From JAPOKJ01 sp043767985 (GTDB taxonomy: Bacteria > Pseudomonadota > Gammaproteobacteria > Burkholderiales > Burkholderiaceae_E): 64,000 nt of DNA. The stretch is from assembly GCA_043767985.1 (NCBI GenBank), contig JAYVKZ010000324.1:29290-93289 (forward strand), in the 5' to 3' direction. Each line of letters starts with the position of its first letter. The first letter of the stretch is position 1. Both the position numbers and the translations under genes were made by a program. This document shows, one piece after another, positions 43,006 through 51,759 of the stretch. The notes under the pieces are model-generated. The model was not told the origin of the DNA, searched no databases, and worked only from the letters and a program-made list of their open reading frames with translations.

Positions 43006-43772
43006 ATGAGGTCGTCCTTGGGGGCGCTTTGCGCAGTGCACTTTCTCGACAGTGGCGCAAGCTCAAAGGTGCCCCCAATACGGCCAGGGCTCCCCGCTGG
43101 GGATGGCCCTTACTGGCCACTTGTTTGATCTTGCAGGCCTCGCTGTCGTGGGTGGTCCCGCGCACCTGGCAAGCTGACACCCGTTTGGGTGCCGTCCCCA
43201 GTGCACCGAGTATCAAGCTCTGGAGTTTGGGTGAGCCGATCATGGCGAGCTATGCCATGAGCCTCTATGTACAAACCTTCGACAGTCAAGCCGGCCAAAG
43301 TCTGGGCCTTCGTACACTCGATCAGGTGGCTTTGCGGGCCTGGTTGAACCGCAGCGTTGATTTGAATCCTCAAGGCTCATACCCCCTGTTGTTGGCGACT
43401 CGAATCTATGCCTCGGCGAGCCGAGCAAGGGACGCGCGCGACATGTTGGACCTTGTACATCAGCGCTTCCTCGAAGCGCCAGACCGGCGTTGGCCTTGGC
43501 TGGCCCATGCCGTTCACGTCGCGCGCCACGAACTGCACGATCTTGAACTGGCCAAACACTACGCTAGAAGCTTAGCCCAGCACACCAGGGATGAGAAAGT
43601 GCCTTCCTGGGCGCGTCAGTTAGAGATCTTTTTGCTCGAAGCCGGTAACGAAACGGAGGCTGCTCGGCGGCTGCTCGGGGCGCTACTGGCGAGCGGGCAA
43701 ATTAAGAGCGACGCGGAATTTCGATTTTTGGCCGAACGCCTGAAACAGATTCCCGATGATGGGCCGCGCTGA
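43002..43772 (+). CDS. Unknown protein of the pilus operon, TPR-like
   Basis: A 256-residue protein, not recognised. A hydrophobic helix near residues 35-51 follows a basic N-terminus, giving one membrane anchor; the remainder is helix-rich with repeat-like spacing (A-T-R-I-Y-A-S-A-S-R-A-R-D-A-R-D and L-E-L-A-K-H-Y-A-R-S-L-A, E-A-A-R-R-L-L-G-A-L) suggestive of degenerate TPR units. Last gene of the overlapped operon, coupled to the ABC permease by 4 bases, so it probably serves the ABC/pilus composite. Confidence 0.6.
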   Translation: MNEVVLGGALRSALSRQWRKLKGAPNTARAPRWGWPLLATCLILQASLSWVVPRTWQADTRLGAVPSAPSIKLWSLGEPIMASYAMSLYVQTFDSQAGQSLGLRTLDQVALRAWLNRSVDLNPQGSYPLLLATRIYASASRARDARDMLDLVHQRFLEAPDRRWPWLAHAVHVARHELHDLELAKHYARSLAQHTRDEKVPSWARQLEIFLLEAGNETEAARRLLGALLASGQIKSDAEFRFLAERLKQIPDDGPR

Positions 43773-43884
43773 GTTGATCAGCGGCACTAATGATTTAGAT
43801 TTTTTGGCCGAAATGAATTCTATTGGCTAGATAGGTAAACGGTCGATGTACAGCACGGATTCGTCAACATTAGGAGTTTTGGAA

Positions 43885-44508
43885 ATGAGAAAACAAATGC
43901 AACAAGGCTTTACGTTAGTAGAAATTGCTATCGTCTTAGTCATCGTAGGTCTGCTCTTGGGAGGTGTTCTCAAGGGTCAAGAATTGATCTTCAACTCGAA
44001 GATCAAGGCGACCTTCAATTTAAGTAAGGAACTATCGGCGGCGATCAATGGGTATCAGGACAGATATAAAGCGCTCCCTGGCGACGACGCCAATGCTCTT
44101 GTGCGCTTTCCTGCCGTGATTCCGGCTGTTACAAATGGTAACGGCGATGGCCTGATGTGGTGGGGCGGCGATTGTAGCCTCGGTCAGCGCACGGGTGAGA
44201 ATTGCACAGCCTTGCATCACATGCGCGCTGCCGGTTTTCTTTCCGGTACCGGCGCCGAAGGAGCTCCCGCACCCTTCGGTGGTACGGCCTCCCCCGCAGC
44301 CGCAATGATCTTCATGCCTAACGCTGGCGCCAGCCCCGTGCTGGGGTTATCGCCAACCGGTATGACGCACAAAATTGCGAGTGCTATTGATACCTCGTTC
44401 GATGACGGCCTTTCGACGACGGGTACAGTTCGCTGCCGCAACCTCGCCGCCTACAACATGGCGACTCCCGATACGCAATTGCCAGACTGGTGCTCCATCC
44501 AAATGTAG
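43885..44508 (+). CDS. Type IV major-pilin-like protein
   Basis: A 207-residue prepilin with the processing site Q-Q-G followed by F-T-L-V-E-I-A-I-V-L (Glu at +5) and a hydrophobic helix of about 20 residues. ATG 43885 has AGGAG 8 bases upstream. The globular part contains five Cys. It is separated from the operon by 112 bases and followed by a terminator, implying its own strong promoter, as expected of a major pilin subunit. The G-D-D-A-N and W-W-G-G-D-C segments recall pilins of environmental proteobacteria. Confidence 0.85.
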   Translation: MRKQMQQGFTLVEIAIVLVIVGLLLGGVLKGQELIFNSKIKATFNLSKELSAAINGYQDRYKALPGDDANALVRFPAVIPAVTNGNGDGLMWWGGDCSLGQRTGENCTALHHMRAAGFLSGTGAEGAPAPFGGTASPAAAMIFMPNAGASPVLGLSPTGMTHKIASAIDTSFDDGLSTTGTVRCRNLAAYNMATPDTQLPDWCSIQM

Positions 44509-44534
44509 GCCTGAACATCGAGACTTCAACCAAA

Positions 44535-44564
44535 GCGGGCGCCAAATGGCACCCGCCTTTTTTT
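44535..44564 (+). terminator. Rho-independent terminator of the pilin gene
   Basis: Stem GCGGG-C-GCC with loop AAAT closing on GGC-A-CCCGC (one C/A mismatch), followed at once by CTTTTTTT. Located 26 bases after the pilin stop codon. It ends the pilus transcription unit. Confidence 0.8.
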
Positions 44565-44627
44565 GTAGTAAGAGGCGGCGCTACTGATCGTCAACGCGCC
44601 CTATCTTTTTCTCCCGTATCGTGAGAT

Positions 44628-45239
44628 TTATCGGCCCTCACTCGAGTTCAAGTGTTCGCGATGGAGCACCGTACCCGCAGCGATTTTTCGCGCTAAGCGC
44701 TGACCCAAAATTTCGGTGCCGTCGATGAAGTTTGGGTGGGTTTGCTTTTTCATTTCGACAAGAGCGAGCTTGAAGTCTTTGGCTGTTAAAGCTTGGTCAG
44801 CTTGAAGATCAAACACCGCAATCAGAGCATGACCATAGACTTTGAGCTCCAATGGGATCGTAGCCGACCATCTGAGGCCTCCGGGGCACTGAACCTGAAT
44901 CACTGATCGACCCCAAATCTTGGCATCACTTTGGAAATTCGCCTCTACTGTCGCACAAGGTGCCGAGCGGATCGCTTGATCGATGTTTCCAAAATCGAAC
45001 TGAAGCCTTAGGTTGCGCTCAGGGGGCTGATTCGCAAAGGTCACGAGGCCGTCTCCATACAACAGCAGCGTCTTGCCGAATTGAGCCCCCTGCTCCTGAA
45101 TAAATCGTTGGCTCGCCATGTCCTTGAGGACCTCAGGAAGCTTTTCAAGCGGTGCCAGCCGTGTTGTCTGCGCGTAAGCAACGACACTCGCCAGCATCCA
45201 TGCGCAACCGAAAGCCATTTTCTTAACATTATCCATCAT
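44628..45239 (-). CDS. FlgA-like SAF-domain protein, C-terminally short
   Basis: A 203-residue secreted protein with a signal peptide (hydrophobic 9-22, cleavage near A-Y-A-Q). The C-terminal half has the FlgA/SAF pattern: C-P-G-G-L-R-W-S-A-T-I-P-L-E-L, D-L-Q-A-D-Q-A-L-T-A-K-D-F, and I-L-G-Q-R-L-A-R-K-I-A-A-G-T-V-L. It stops right after the SAF core, so the roughly 60-residue C-terminal beta domain of FlgA (P-ring chaperone) is missing. No flagellar gene is nearby; it faces the pilus cluster tail to tail, and a P-ring/pilus-channel role is only a guess. Confidence 0.65.
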   Translation of the reverse strand: MMDNVKKMAFGCAWMLASVVAYAQTTRLAPLEKLPEVLKDMASQRFIQEQGAQFGKTLLLYGDGLVTFANQPPERNLRLQFDFGNIDQAIRSAPCATVEANFQSDAKIWGRSVIQVQCPGGLRWSATIPLELKVYGHALIAVFDLQADQALTAKDFKLALVEMKKQTHPNFIDGTEILGQRLARKIAAGTVLHREHLNSSEGR

Positions 45240-45444
45240 GGTTCCCCTGTATTCCTAAGCCTTCAAGGAGGTTGTGGCTCTGAACGAATAAGGTTAGGGG
45301 AAGCTCAAGCGTGCTGTTTTGAAGAGTAGCGGGGGAAAACCCCAGCTATTCCACAGTTGGTCGCTGAAGCCACCTGATTAGGATCGAGGAGAGTGTTATA
45401 AGAGTGGCTTCCAGCGCAAAGTCATTACCTGATCCAAAATCCTT

Positions 45445-46005
45445 ATGGCCCTCAAGTCCACCATTTTCAAAGCCGATCTGTCGATTGCCGACATTGATCA
45501 TGCCTACTACGCCGACCATTCCATGACCTTGGCCCGTCATCCCAGCGAAACCGATGAGCGCATGATGATCCGCCTAATCGCGCTGGCCCTGCATGCCTGG
45601 AAGCTGCAAGCGGTATGCAATAACGACGGTATTCTGGCTTTCGGGGCGGGCTTGAGTAACCCAGACGAACCCGATGTGTGGCTGCGTGACTTTACCGACA
45701 CATCAAGATTGTGGATTGAAGTGGGGCACCCCGAGGACCGGCCTTTGGCCAAGGCCTGCGGCAAGTCCGACGAGGTGATTGTGTATTGCTTTCACCACGC
45801 TGCCTCCGTGTGGTGGAAAAGTATCGAGAACAAACTCACTCGCTTTGACAAATTGAGCGTGTTCAATATCCCCTCAGAGCAATCGCGCGCTGCGGCCGCT
45901 CTAGCGGCACGTACTATGCAGCTTCAGGCGACCATCCAAGAAGGGGTGTTGATGCTGGGGTCAGCGAAAGACAACGTTCACATCGAACCCGTAAAGTGGA
46001 AGTAG
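45445..46005 (+). CDS. yaeQ: YaeQ-family protein
   Basis: A 186-residue protein that fits YaeQ in length and sequence: A-L-K-S-T-I-F-K-A-D-L-S-I-A-D near the start, L-A-R-H-P-S-E-T-D-E-R-M-M-I-R near residue 30 and P-D-V-W-L-R-D near 75. YaeQ has a PD-(D/E)xK nuclease-like fold, but its biological role is unsettled (early reports of RfaH suppression). Convergent with the deacetylase gene 9 bases away. Confidence 0.92.
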   Translation: MALKSTIFKADLSIADIDHAYYADHSMTLARHPSETDERMMIRLIALALHAWKLQAVCNNDGILAFGAGLSNPDEPDVWLRDFTDTSRLWIEVGHPEDRPLAKACGKSDEVIVYCFHHAASVWWKSIENKLTRFDKLSVFNIPSEQSRAAAALAARTMQLQATIQEGVLMLGSAKDNVHIEPVKWK

Positions 46006-46014
46006 GAGTGGCCC

Positions 46015-46926
46015 TTAAAGCATCGCCTCCACATGCACGCAAGCGCTTTCCGCCAGGCCACCCAGGTGGTATCCACCTTCCAGCATCGAAACAATACGCC
46101 CTTGGCTGTACTTGTTGGCTTGCTTCACAATCCACTGACTGACCCAGGCGTAGTCTTCTTTACGCCAGCTCAAACCACCCAGAGTATCTAGATGATGCGC
46201 ATCGAAGCCCGCCGACACAAAAATCATCTCCGGCTTGAACTCATCCATCGCAGCCTGCCACACGCCCTCGACCGCTTGCTTTAGAACGTTACCACCCGCC
46301 CCCTCCATCAAGGGAACGTTATACATATTGGCCCCCAGCGGATTGGTGCCGCTATAGGGATAAAACGGGCTTTGAAAGGTGGAGAGCATCATGACGCGCT
46401 CGTCCTCGGCAAAGATATTCTCCGTTCCGTTGCCATGATGTACGTCGAAATCGATGACCAGCACGCGCTTCAGGCCATGCGCTTCAAGCGCATGGTAGGC
46501 CGCAACAGCCACGTTATTGAAGAAGCAAAATCCCATCGCCCTGCCGCGCTCGGCATGATGGCCTGGCGGTCGCACGACGCAGAAGGCACGCTGATGGCGC
46601 CCCGCCATCACTTCGTTGACTGCCAAAACGCCCGCGCCCGCCGCTAGACGAATCACCTCCAGCGTGGCAGAGTTCATGACCGTGTCGGGATCGAGTGCGG
46701 CATAGCCTCGCTCCGGTGCCGAAGCTTCGATCTCATCTAACAAATACTCGGTATGGGCTCGCAGCAATTGCTCGTCGCTCGCTGCGGTAGCCTCTAACTG
46801 GGCCAACTGGGCGAACCAGGGCGCTTTGCGCATTGCTGCGTCGATGGCCGTCAGGCGGGCAGGCTGCTCGGGATGGCCGGGACCCATTTCATGGGCTTGG
46901 AATTTGGGGTGCGTAATGAGTAACAT
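46015..46926 (-). CDS. Histone-deacetylase-family amidohydrolase
   Basis: A 303-residue HDAC-like deacetylase. The catalytic pair H123-H124 lies in R-P-P-G-H-H-A-E-R, the Zn ligands D161 and H163 in I-D-F-D-V-H-H-G-N-G-T-E, and a third ligand in S-A-G-F-D-A-H. Family members in bacteria cleave acetyl groups from polyamines or small amides (acetoin-utilisation AcuC and acetylpolyamine amidohydrolase types). Nothing near it identifies the substrate. Confidence 0.92.
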   Translation of the reverse strand: MLLITHPKFQAHEMGPGHPEQPARLTAIDAAMRKAPWFAQLAQLEATAASDEQLLRAHTEYLLDEIEASAPERGYAALDPDTVMNSATLEVIRLAAGAGVLAVNEVMAGRHQRAFCVVRPPGHHAERGRAMGFCFFNNVAVAAYHALEAHGLKRVLVIDFDVHHGNGTENIFAEDERVMMLSTFQSPFYPYSGTNPLGANMYNVPLMEGAGGNVLKQAVEGVWQAAMDEFKPEMIFVSAGFDAHHLDTLGGLSWRKEDYAWVSQWIVKQANKYSQGRIVSMLEGGYHLGGLAESACVHVEAML

Positions 46927-47005
46927 AAGTGAACTTTAGCAGAGTGAAACAAGCACGGCAGCACCTATAATCGATTTCACACCAAAAGTAGTGGAGACAA
47001 GAAAC

Positions 47006-47848
47006 ATGCAGATCACACCACAGGCGGCTTCGTGCGGTGCGCTGGTACGAGGCATCAATCTGGCGCAGGAACTATCCCCTGAGAGCCTTGTCGAAATTCG
47101 CCAGGCTTGGCTACAGCATCAGGTACTAGGCTTTCCCGACCAAGACATGAGCATCCCCGATCTGGAGCGGTTTGCGCTGGCGATTGGCCCGAGCGGCGAC
47201 GACCCGTATATCAAGGCCATTCCCGGCCACGCTCATGTGGTGCAGGTGAAACGAGAAGCCAACGAAAAAACCCGCATCTTTGCTGAATCCTGGCATACCG
47301 ACTGGAGCTTCTTGAAGCAGCCGCCCGCTGGCACCGCGCTTTTCGGTAATGTCATCCCACCCACAGGCGGTGACACCTTGTTCTCCAACCAGTACGACGC
47401 CTGGGAGGCCTTGCCCACTGACATGCGCACGTTACTGAAGGATCGCCAAGGCATTCATTCGGCTCGTAATGGGTATTCTCGACAGGGCTTGTATGGCGAA
47501 AAAGACAAGGGGCGCTCCATGGCCATTATTTATGATGACCATGCCATGAAGACCCAACTTCACCCGATTGCACGGGTGCATCCCGAGACCGGACGGACGG
47601 CCTTGTTTGTTAGTCCTGGCTACACCATCGGCATTGAGGGGCTACCCGAAGACGAGTCACGCGACATACTCCTCAAGTTGTTTGCTCATCAGATCGACCC
47701 GGCTTTCATCTATCGCCATCAATGGTCGGCTGGTATGCTGACGCTTTGGGATAACCGTTGCCTAATTCATGCAGCCACGGGAGGCTATGAAGGTTATGCT
47801 CGGCTGCTTCATAGAATTACCATTGGTGAACGTCGTGCATATCAATAA
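47006..47848 (+). CDS. TauD/TfdA-family 2-oxoglutarate-dependent dioxygenase
   Basis: A 280-residue non-haem Fe(II) dioxygenase. The start is ATG 47006, with GGAG 9 bases upstream. The facial triad is H97-x-D99 in E-S-W-H-T-D-W plus a C-terminal His in W-D-N-R-C-L-I-H-A-A-T-G-G-Y-E-G-Y, and a 2-oxoglutarate-binding Arg in R-L-L-H-R-I-T. The family hydroxylates taurine, 2,4-D, alkyl sulfates or other acids. It is followed, with an overlap, by a Bug receptor, suggesting use of that receptor's ligand. Confidence 0.9.
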   Translation: MQITPQAASCGALVRGINLAQELSPESLVEIRQAWLQHQVLGFPDQDMSIPDLERFALAIGPSGDDPYIKAIPGHAHVVQVKREANEKTRIFAESWHTDWSFLKQPPAGTALFGNVIPPTGGDTLFSNQYDAWEALPTDMRTLLKDRQGIHSARNGYSRQGLYGEKDKGRSMAIIYDDHAMKTQLHPIARVHPETGRTALFVSPGYTIGIEGLPEDESRDILLKLFAHQIDPAFIYRHQWSAGMLTLWDNRCLIHAATGGYEGYARLLHRITIGERRAYQ

Positions 47849-48815
47849 AAGGATTGTTTTTGGTCTCGGGCTAAGTGCACTTGCGAGTCTATTGCTTTGC
47901 ACCGAATCAAAGGCGCAAGCCACGCCCTGGCCCAATAAGCAAATCCGCTTCATCGTTCCCTTCGCACCAGGTGGTGCCAATGATTTAATGGCACGCACCG
48001 CAGCACTCGGGGCCTCGAAGTTTCTGGGGCAACCAATTGTCATTGAAAACAAGCCCGTCGCAGGCGGCACGATTGGTTCAGACGAAGCGGCTAAGAGCGC
48101 TCCGGACGGGTATACGTTTTTAATTAGCGCAGCCGGGGTAATCTCGAACTCGATGATTAAACGCAACATGCCCTATCAAGACAGTGATCTCGTTCCCGTG
48201 GTCATGATCGGACTTGCACCGTCGGAGATCTTGGTCGCACCCAACTCTCCTTACAAAACCATCAAAGATTTGGTGGAGGCCTCACGCGCTGCGGGTGGTT
48301 TGCATTTCGCCACTGCGGGGACGGGCAGCACGCCACATTTCGTAGCCGAACTTCTCAATACGCGCTACGGTGCGAAACTCGATCCTGTGCCTTACAAAAG
48401 CGGCTCGGAATCAACCACCGCCCTGATCGGCGGGCAGATTGCCGCCACCTCCGAGGCCAGTATTGTGTCCCTGGGTTACTTGAAAAGCGGCAAATTGCGA
48501 GGATTAGCGACCACCTGGGTCAAACGGATCGAGGCCTACCTCGATTTACCTACCGCGGCCGAGCAAGGGTTTCCGGACATACGAATCGCCCACTGGGCGG
48601 GCCTACATGCACCCAAGGGTACGCCTTTGGAGATTCTCGATAAAATGAGCGCTGCCATTGACGCCGCCATGCGATCCGCCTCGGTGGTCGAACGTATGAC
48701 TCCCTTGGGAATTCAGCCCGTCGGTGGTAGTCGAGCAGACTTCGAACGATTCGTCAGCGAGGAGCGAGCCAGGCTCGGCGCCACGGTACGCGCGGCGGGC
48801 ATGAAAGAAGATTAA
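47826..48815 (+). CDS. Bug-family (TctC-like) periplasmic solute receptor
   Basis: About 329 residues. The start is uncertain: in-frame GTG codons at 47826 or 47835 lie within the end of the dioxygenase gene (overlap about 14-23 bases) and give a compact signal peptide (N-K-R-I-V-F then a hydrophobic stretch, cleavage near K-A-Q-A); no ATG is well placed. Mature part begins W-P-N-K-Q-I-R-F-I-V-P-F-A-P-G-G and includes the ligand loop A-T-A-G-T-G-S. Its overlap with the dioxygenase gene implies co-translation and a shared substrate. Confidence 0.88.
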   Translation: MNVVHINKRIVFGLGLSALASLLLCTESKAQATPWPNKQIRFIVPFAPGGANDLMARTAALGASKFLGQPIVIENKPVAGGTIGSDEAAKSAPDGYTFLISAAGVISNSMIKRNMPYQDSDLVPVVMIGLAPSEILVAPNSPYKTIKDLVEASRAAGGLHFATAGTGSTPHFVAELLNTRYGAKLDPVPYKSGSESTTALIGGQIAATSEASIVSLGYLKSGKLRGLATTWVKRIEAYLDLPTAAEQGFPDIRIAHWAGLHAPKGTPLEILDKMSAAIDAAMRSASVVERMTPLGIQPVGGSRADFERFVSEERARLGATVRAAGMKED

Positions 48816-48859
48816 GCTCGCCGGGTACTGAGCGACATCCATTTAGAAAGCAACACCGA

Positions 48860-50134
48860 ATGAGCGCGATCACCATGACCTCAGAACAACTCCAAGCGCA
48901 GGCGAGGCTTGAGGCCTATGACACCCCCCTTGATCAAATCAATGTCAGCAAGCCGCGGTTTTTTCAAAGCGACACCATCTGGCCCTACTTCGAGCGCCTG
49001 CGGCGCGAAGATCCGGTTCACTATTGCAAAGAAAGCGTCAACGGCCCGTTCTGGTCGGTGACCAAGTTCAAAGACATCATGCAGGTGGAAGGTAATCACC
49101 AAGTCTTTTCTTCGGCGTCCGGCATTGGCATTAGCGACCCGCCACCTTTCCTAGTGTCGGGCGGCTTTATTTCGATGGACCCGCCAAAACATGATGAGCA
49201 GCGCAAAACAGTCAACCCGATTGTTGCGCCTGGTAATTTGGTGAACTTCGAGAAATTGATCCGTACTCGCGTGTGCAAGACCCTCGATGAATTACCCATC
49301 GACGAAGAATTTAATTGGGTCGACAAAGTGTCGATCTCTCTCACCACCCAAATGCTCGCCACGCTCTTCGATTTTCCTTGGGAGGATCGCCATCTACTCA
49401 CTTACTGGTCTGATGCGGCCACCTCCGAGATCAAATCAGGACTCATCACCTCGGAGGCGATGCGCGCCAAGGTCATGGGCGAATGCCTCGAGTACTTCAC
49501 TCGTCTTTGGAACGAGAGGGTCAATGCACAGCCCGCAAGCGATCTCATCTCGATGTTGGCTCATTCCCCGGCCACCCGCAATATGGGTCCCGAAGAATTG
49601 CTGGGCAATCTCATTTTGCTCATCGTCGGTGGCAACGACACCACCCGCAATTCCATGACGGGTGGGCTTTATTTTTTAAACCAGAATCCAGGTGAATTTC
49701 AGAAAGTTCGTGACAACCCGGCGCTGATTCCAAACATGGTCTCAGAGATCATTCGCTACCAAACGCCTTTAGCCCATATGCGCCGCACGGCCTTAATGGA
49801 TACTGAGTTGGGCGGCAAGCCCATCAAGAAGGACGAGAAGGTCGTGATGTGGTATTTGTCCGGCAATCGTGATGAAGAGGCCATCGACCAACCCAATGAT
49901 TTCATCATCGACCGCGCACGCGCTCGTCAGCACCTGTCCTTTGGATTTGGCATTCACCGCTGCGTGGGCAACCGCTTGGCCGAGTTACAACTCAAGATCA
50001 TGTGGGAAGAAATCTTGAAGCGCTTCACAAAAGTGGACGTGGTGGGTGAACCACATAGAATTTATTCCAATTTTGTACATGGTTATAGCGCCTTGCCGGT
50101 CAAGATTCGCGCGCAGTCGGTGATCGGACGCTGA
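48860..50134 (+). CDS. Cytochrome P450
   Basis: A 424-residue soluble P450. The I-helix oxygen-binding motif G-G-N-D-T-T-R-N, the E-x-x-R in S-E-I-I-R-Y and the haem loop F-G-F-G-I-H-R-C (C368) are all present, so the protein should be active. It resembles bacterial class I enzymes of the CYP125/142/153-like branch that hydroxylate sterols, terpenes or alkyl chains; no ferredoxin or reductase gene is adjacent. Lies 44 bases after the Bug receptor and may extend the same catabolic group. Confidence 0.92.
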   Translation: MSAITMTSEQLQAQARLEAYDTPLDQINVSKPRFFQSDTIWPYFERLRREDPVHYCKESVNGPFWSVTKFKDIMQVEGNHQVFSSASGIGISDPPPFLVSGGFISMDPPKHDEQRKTVNPIVAPGNLVNFEKLIRTRVCKTLDELPIDEEFNWVDKVSISLTTQMLATLFDFPWEDRHLLTYWSDAATSEIKSGLITSEAMRAKVMGECLEYFTRLWNERVNAQPASDLISMLAHSPATRNMGPEELLGNLILLIVGGNDTTRNSMTGGLYFLNQNPGEFQKVRDNPALIPNMVSEIIRYQTPLAHMRRTALMDTELGGKPIKKDEKVVMWYLSGNRDEEAIDQPNDFIIDRARARQHLSFGFGIHRCVGNRLAELQLKIMWEEILKRFTKVDVVGEPHRIYSNFVHGYSALPVKIRAQSVIGR

Positions 50135-50173
50135 GGCCTAATGAGGGCCACTAGTTGAGGCTATACTACATTT

Positions 50174-50389
50174 ATGAAAGTTGTAGGTTCTAAAAATCGC
50201 GACGAGATTGAACTCGATCCACTTAAGGCCTGGCGAAGAGGAGCCGAGCTGGACAAGTTGCTGCTCAGCACATCCGTGCCCCATCCGCGTGGAGTCTGGA
50301 GGCAGTCTCACAAAGCGATGAATGACATGGACTTTGCCCGGCAAGTAGCGATTGCTGCAAGGTTGAATCAATCCAAGCTGCCTATTTAG
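50174..50389 (+). CDS. Small protein preceding a nucleotidyltransferase
   Basis: A 71-residue hydrophilic protein, not recognised. It sits 8 bases before a nucleotidyltransferase gene in the same direction, the arrangement of a two-gene toxin-antitoxin or MNT-type pair; the C-terminal A-R-Q-V-A-I-A-A-R-L helix is amphipathic. It could equally be an accessory protein. The start ATG has only a weak ribosome site. Confidence 0.5.
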   Translation: MKVVGSKNRDEIELDPLKAWRRGAELDKLLLSTSVPHPRGVWRQSHKAMNDMDFARQVAIAARLNQSKLPI

Positions 50390-50397
50390 GGCAAGCT

Positions 50398-50874
50398 GTG
50401 CCTAGCCAAACCACATCCCACGACGAACTCTTCTTAACGCTTTTGAGGCGCTTCCAAGACGAGGGTGTGCAATACGTGCTCGTAGGCGGTCAGGCCGTAC
50501 GTTTGAACGGGTTTCTAAGGGCGACCGAAGATGTTGATGTCCTACTCGAGCCAAGCCGAGCCAATGGCGAGAAAATTATCCGCGCTCTCAGTTTTCTTGA
50601 ATCCGCGCAGGAACTTGACCCGGCATGGTTTGAGCCGCCAAGCAATGGCGAAGTAGAAAACATTCGGGTCGCAGACGATTTAATCGTTGACCTTCTATTC
50701 GCTGCCAATGGTCATACTCTGGAAGACGTCCGTCCTCATATTGTGTCCCTGCCGGTCGACGGGATTAATGTCAGAGTACTCAACATCGACGGACTACTAA
50801 AAACCAAAACTGATTACCGCGAAAAAGACATATTAGACAAAGCTGTTTTGAAAAAGCTGAGGGATGCGCTCTAG
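50398..50874 (+). CDS. Nucleotidyltransferase-fold protein (MNT / AbiEii-like)
   Basis: A 158-residue protein beginning at GTG 50398 (AGGG about 8 bases upstream). The polymerase-beta-type motif V-L-V-G-G-Q-A-V-R-L-N-G (about 24-35) followed by T-E-D-V-D-V-L-L (about 42-49) supplies the G-G and D-x-D catalytic elements, and a third acidic position lies in I-V-D-L-L-F. This resembles MNT antitoxins and AbiEii-like toxins that move nucleotides onto proteins or RNA. It pairs with the preceding small gene. Confidence 0.75.
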   Translation: MPSQTTSHDELFLTLLRRFQDEGVQYVLVGGQAVRLNGFLRATEDVDVLLEPSRANGEKIIRALSFLESAQELDPAWFEPPSNGEVENIRVADDLIVDLLFAANGHTLEDVRPHIVSLPVDGINVRVLNIDGLLKTKTDYREKDILDKAVLKKLRDAL

Positions 50875-50946
50875 AACTATTGGGCTCCCCTCCTTGCGAT
50901 TTCGTGTCGTACTCTGCGAAAGGCTTGCCAAGTAAAGTTCAACCGA

Positions 50947-51717
50947 TTAGGCACTCGGTAGACGCAACTCAAACATTACGCCATCGGCGGTATTCCTCGC
51001 CCTAATACCACCCTGCATTTTTGCCATGTAGGTCTTCGCGACAAACAGGCCTTGGCCACGGCGCTCGTTGTTTGCGACATTTGCTGAGGAGTTCAACCTA
51101 GTTTCAACTCCTGGCGCTACAGCCCTAGAAGAATCAATTTCTTTCAGTTCAGAAACACCGTACTCGAAAATCTTGTCAATGAGCTCAAGTGGGATGGTCG
51201 GACCTTGATTTGCAATTTGAATGACCGCTTCGTTAACGCCACGATCCTGAACCCGCGCCAAACCGAGCATGATGATCGAGCCGGGCAGCCGGTAGCGCTT
51301 GGCATTGTTCAGCACATGGGTGACGACATCTTCTAGCGAGTACTCATCGGCATGCACGAGGCATTTCACCAAAGGGCTAGCAAACACCAGCCCCTCGATC
51401 CCAGCGAAATGGGCATTTTCCGCAACGTTGCCTAAAAATTCAACCAGCTCTAGAATGCCTAATTGAAGCTGGCTCGATTCAATCGCCTCACTGGGCGAGG
51501 CGCTACCGTACAACACTTTTACTGCTTGTTGCATACGCTTGACATAGCGATGACTCGGGTCCAACTCTTGGCCATGTAAGACCATGAGGGACTGTAGAGG
51601 CGACATAATTTCATGGCCTACCGCATGCCAAGTATCGCGCTCTTGCTCGGCGCGAATTTGCTCGCGTTTGAGATCAAATTTCACCCGAGTTAATAGATCG
51701 GCCAAGCCACCGGCCAA
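50947..51717 (-). pseudogene. Sensor histidine kinase, 5'-truncated
   Basis: A 256-residue open frame (TTG 51717; frame open back to a stop at 51778-51780). It holds only the transmitter: an H-box V-G-H-E-I-M-S-P-L-Q-S-L near residue 33, an ATPase N-box V-L-N-N-A-K-R-Y near 135 and a G-box G-Q-G-L-F-V-A-K near 223. Membrane/sensor parts that normally precede it are missing, and the upstream residues resemble a linker. It may still fold as a soluble kinase, but is most likely a truncated remnant. No response regulator is next to it. Confidence 0.6.
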
Positions 51718-51759
51718 AATGCCAAGCTCGACACGCCTAGCTCGGAATCGCTCGGCATA

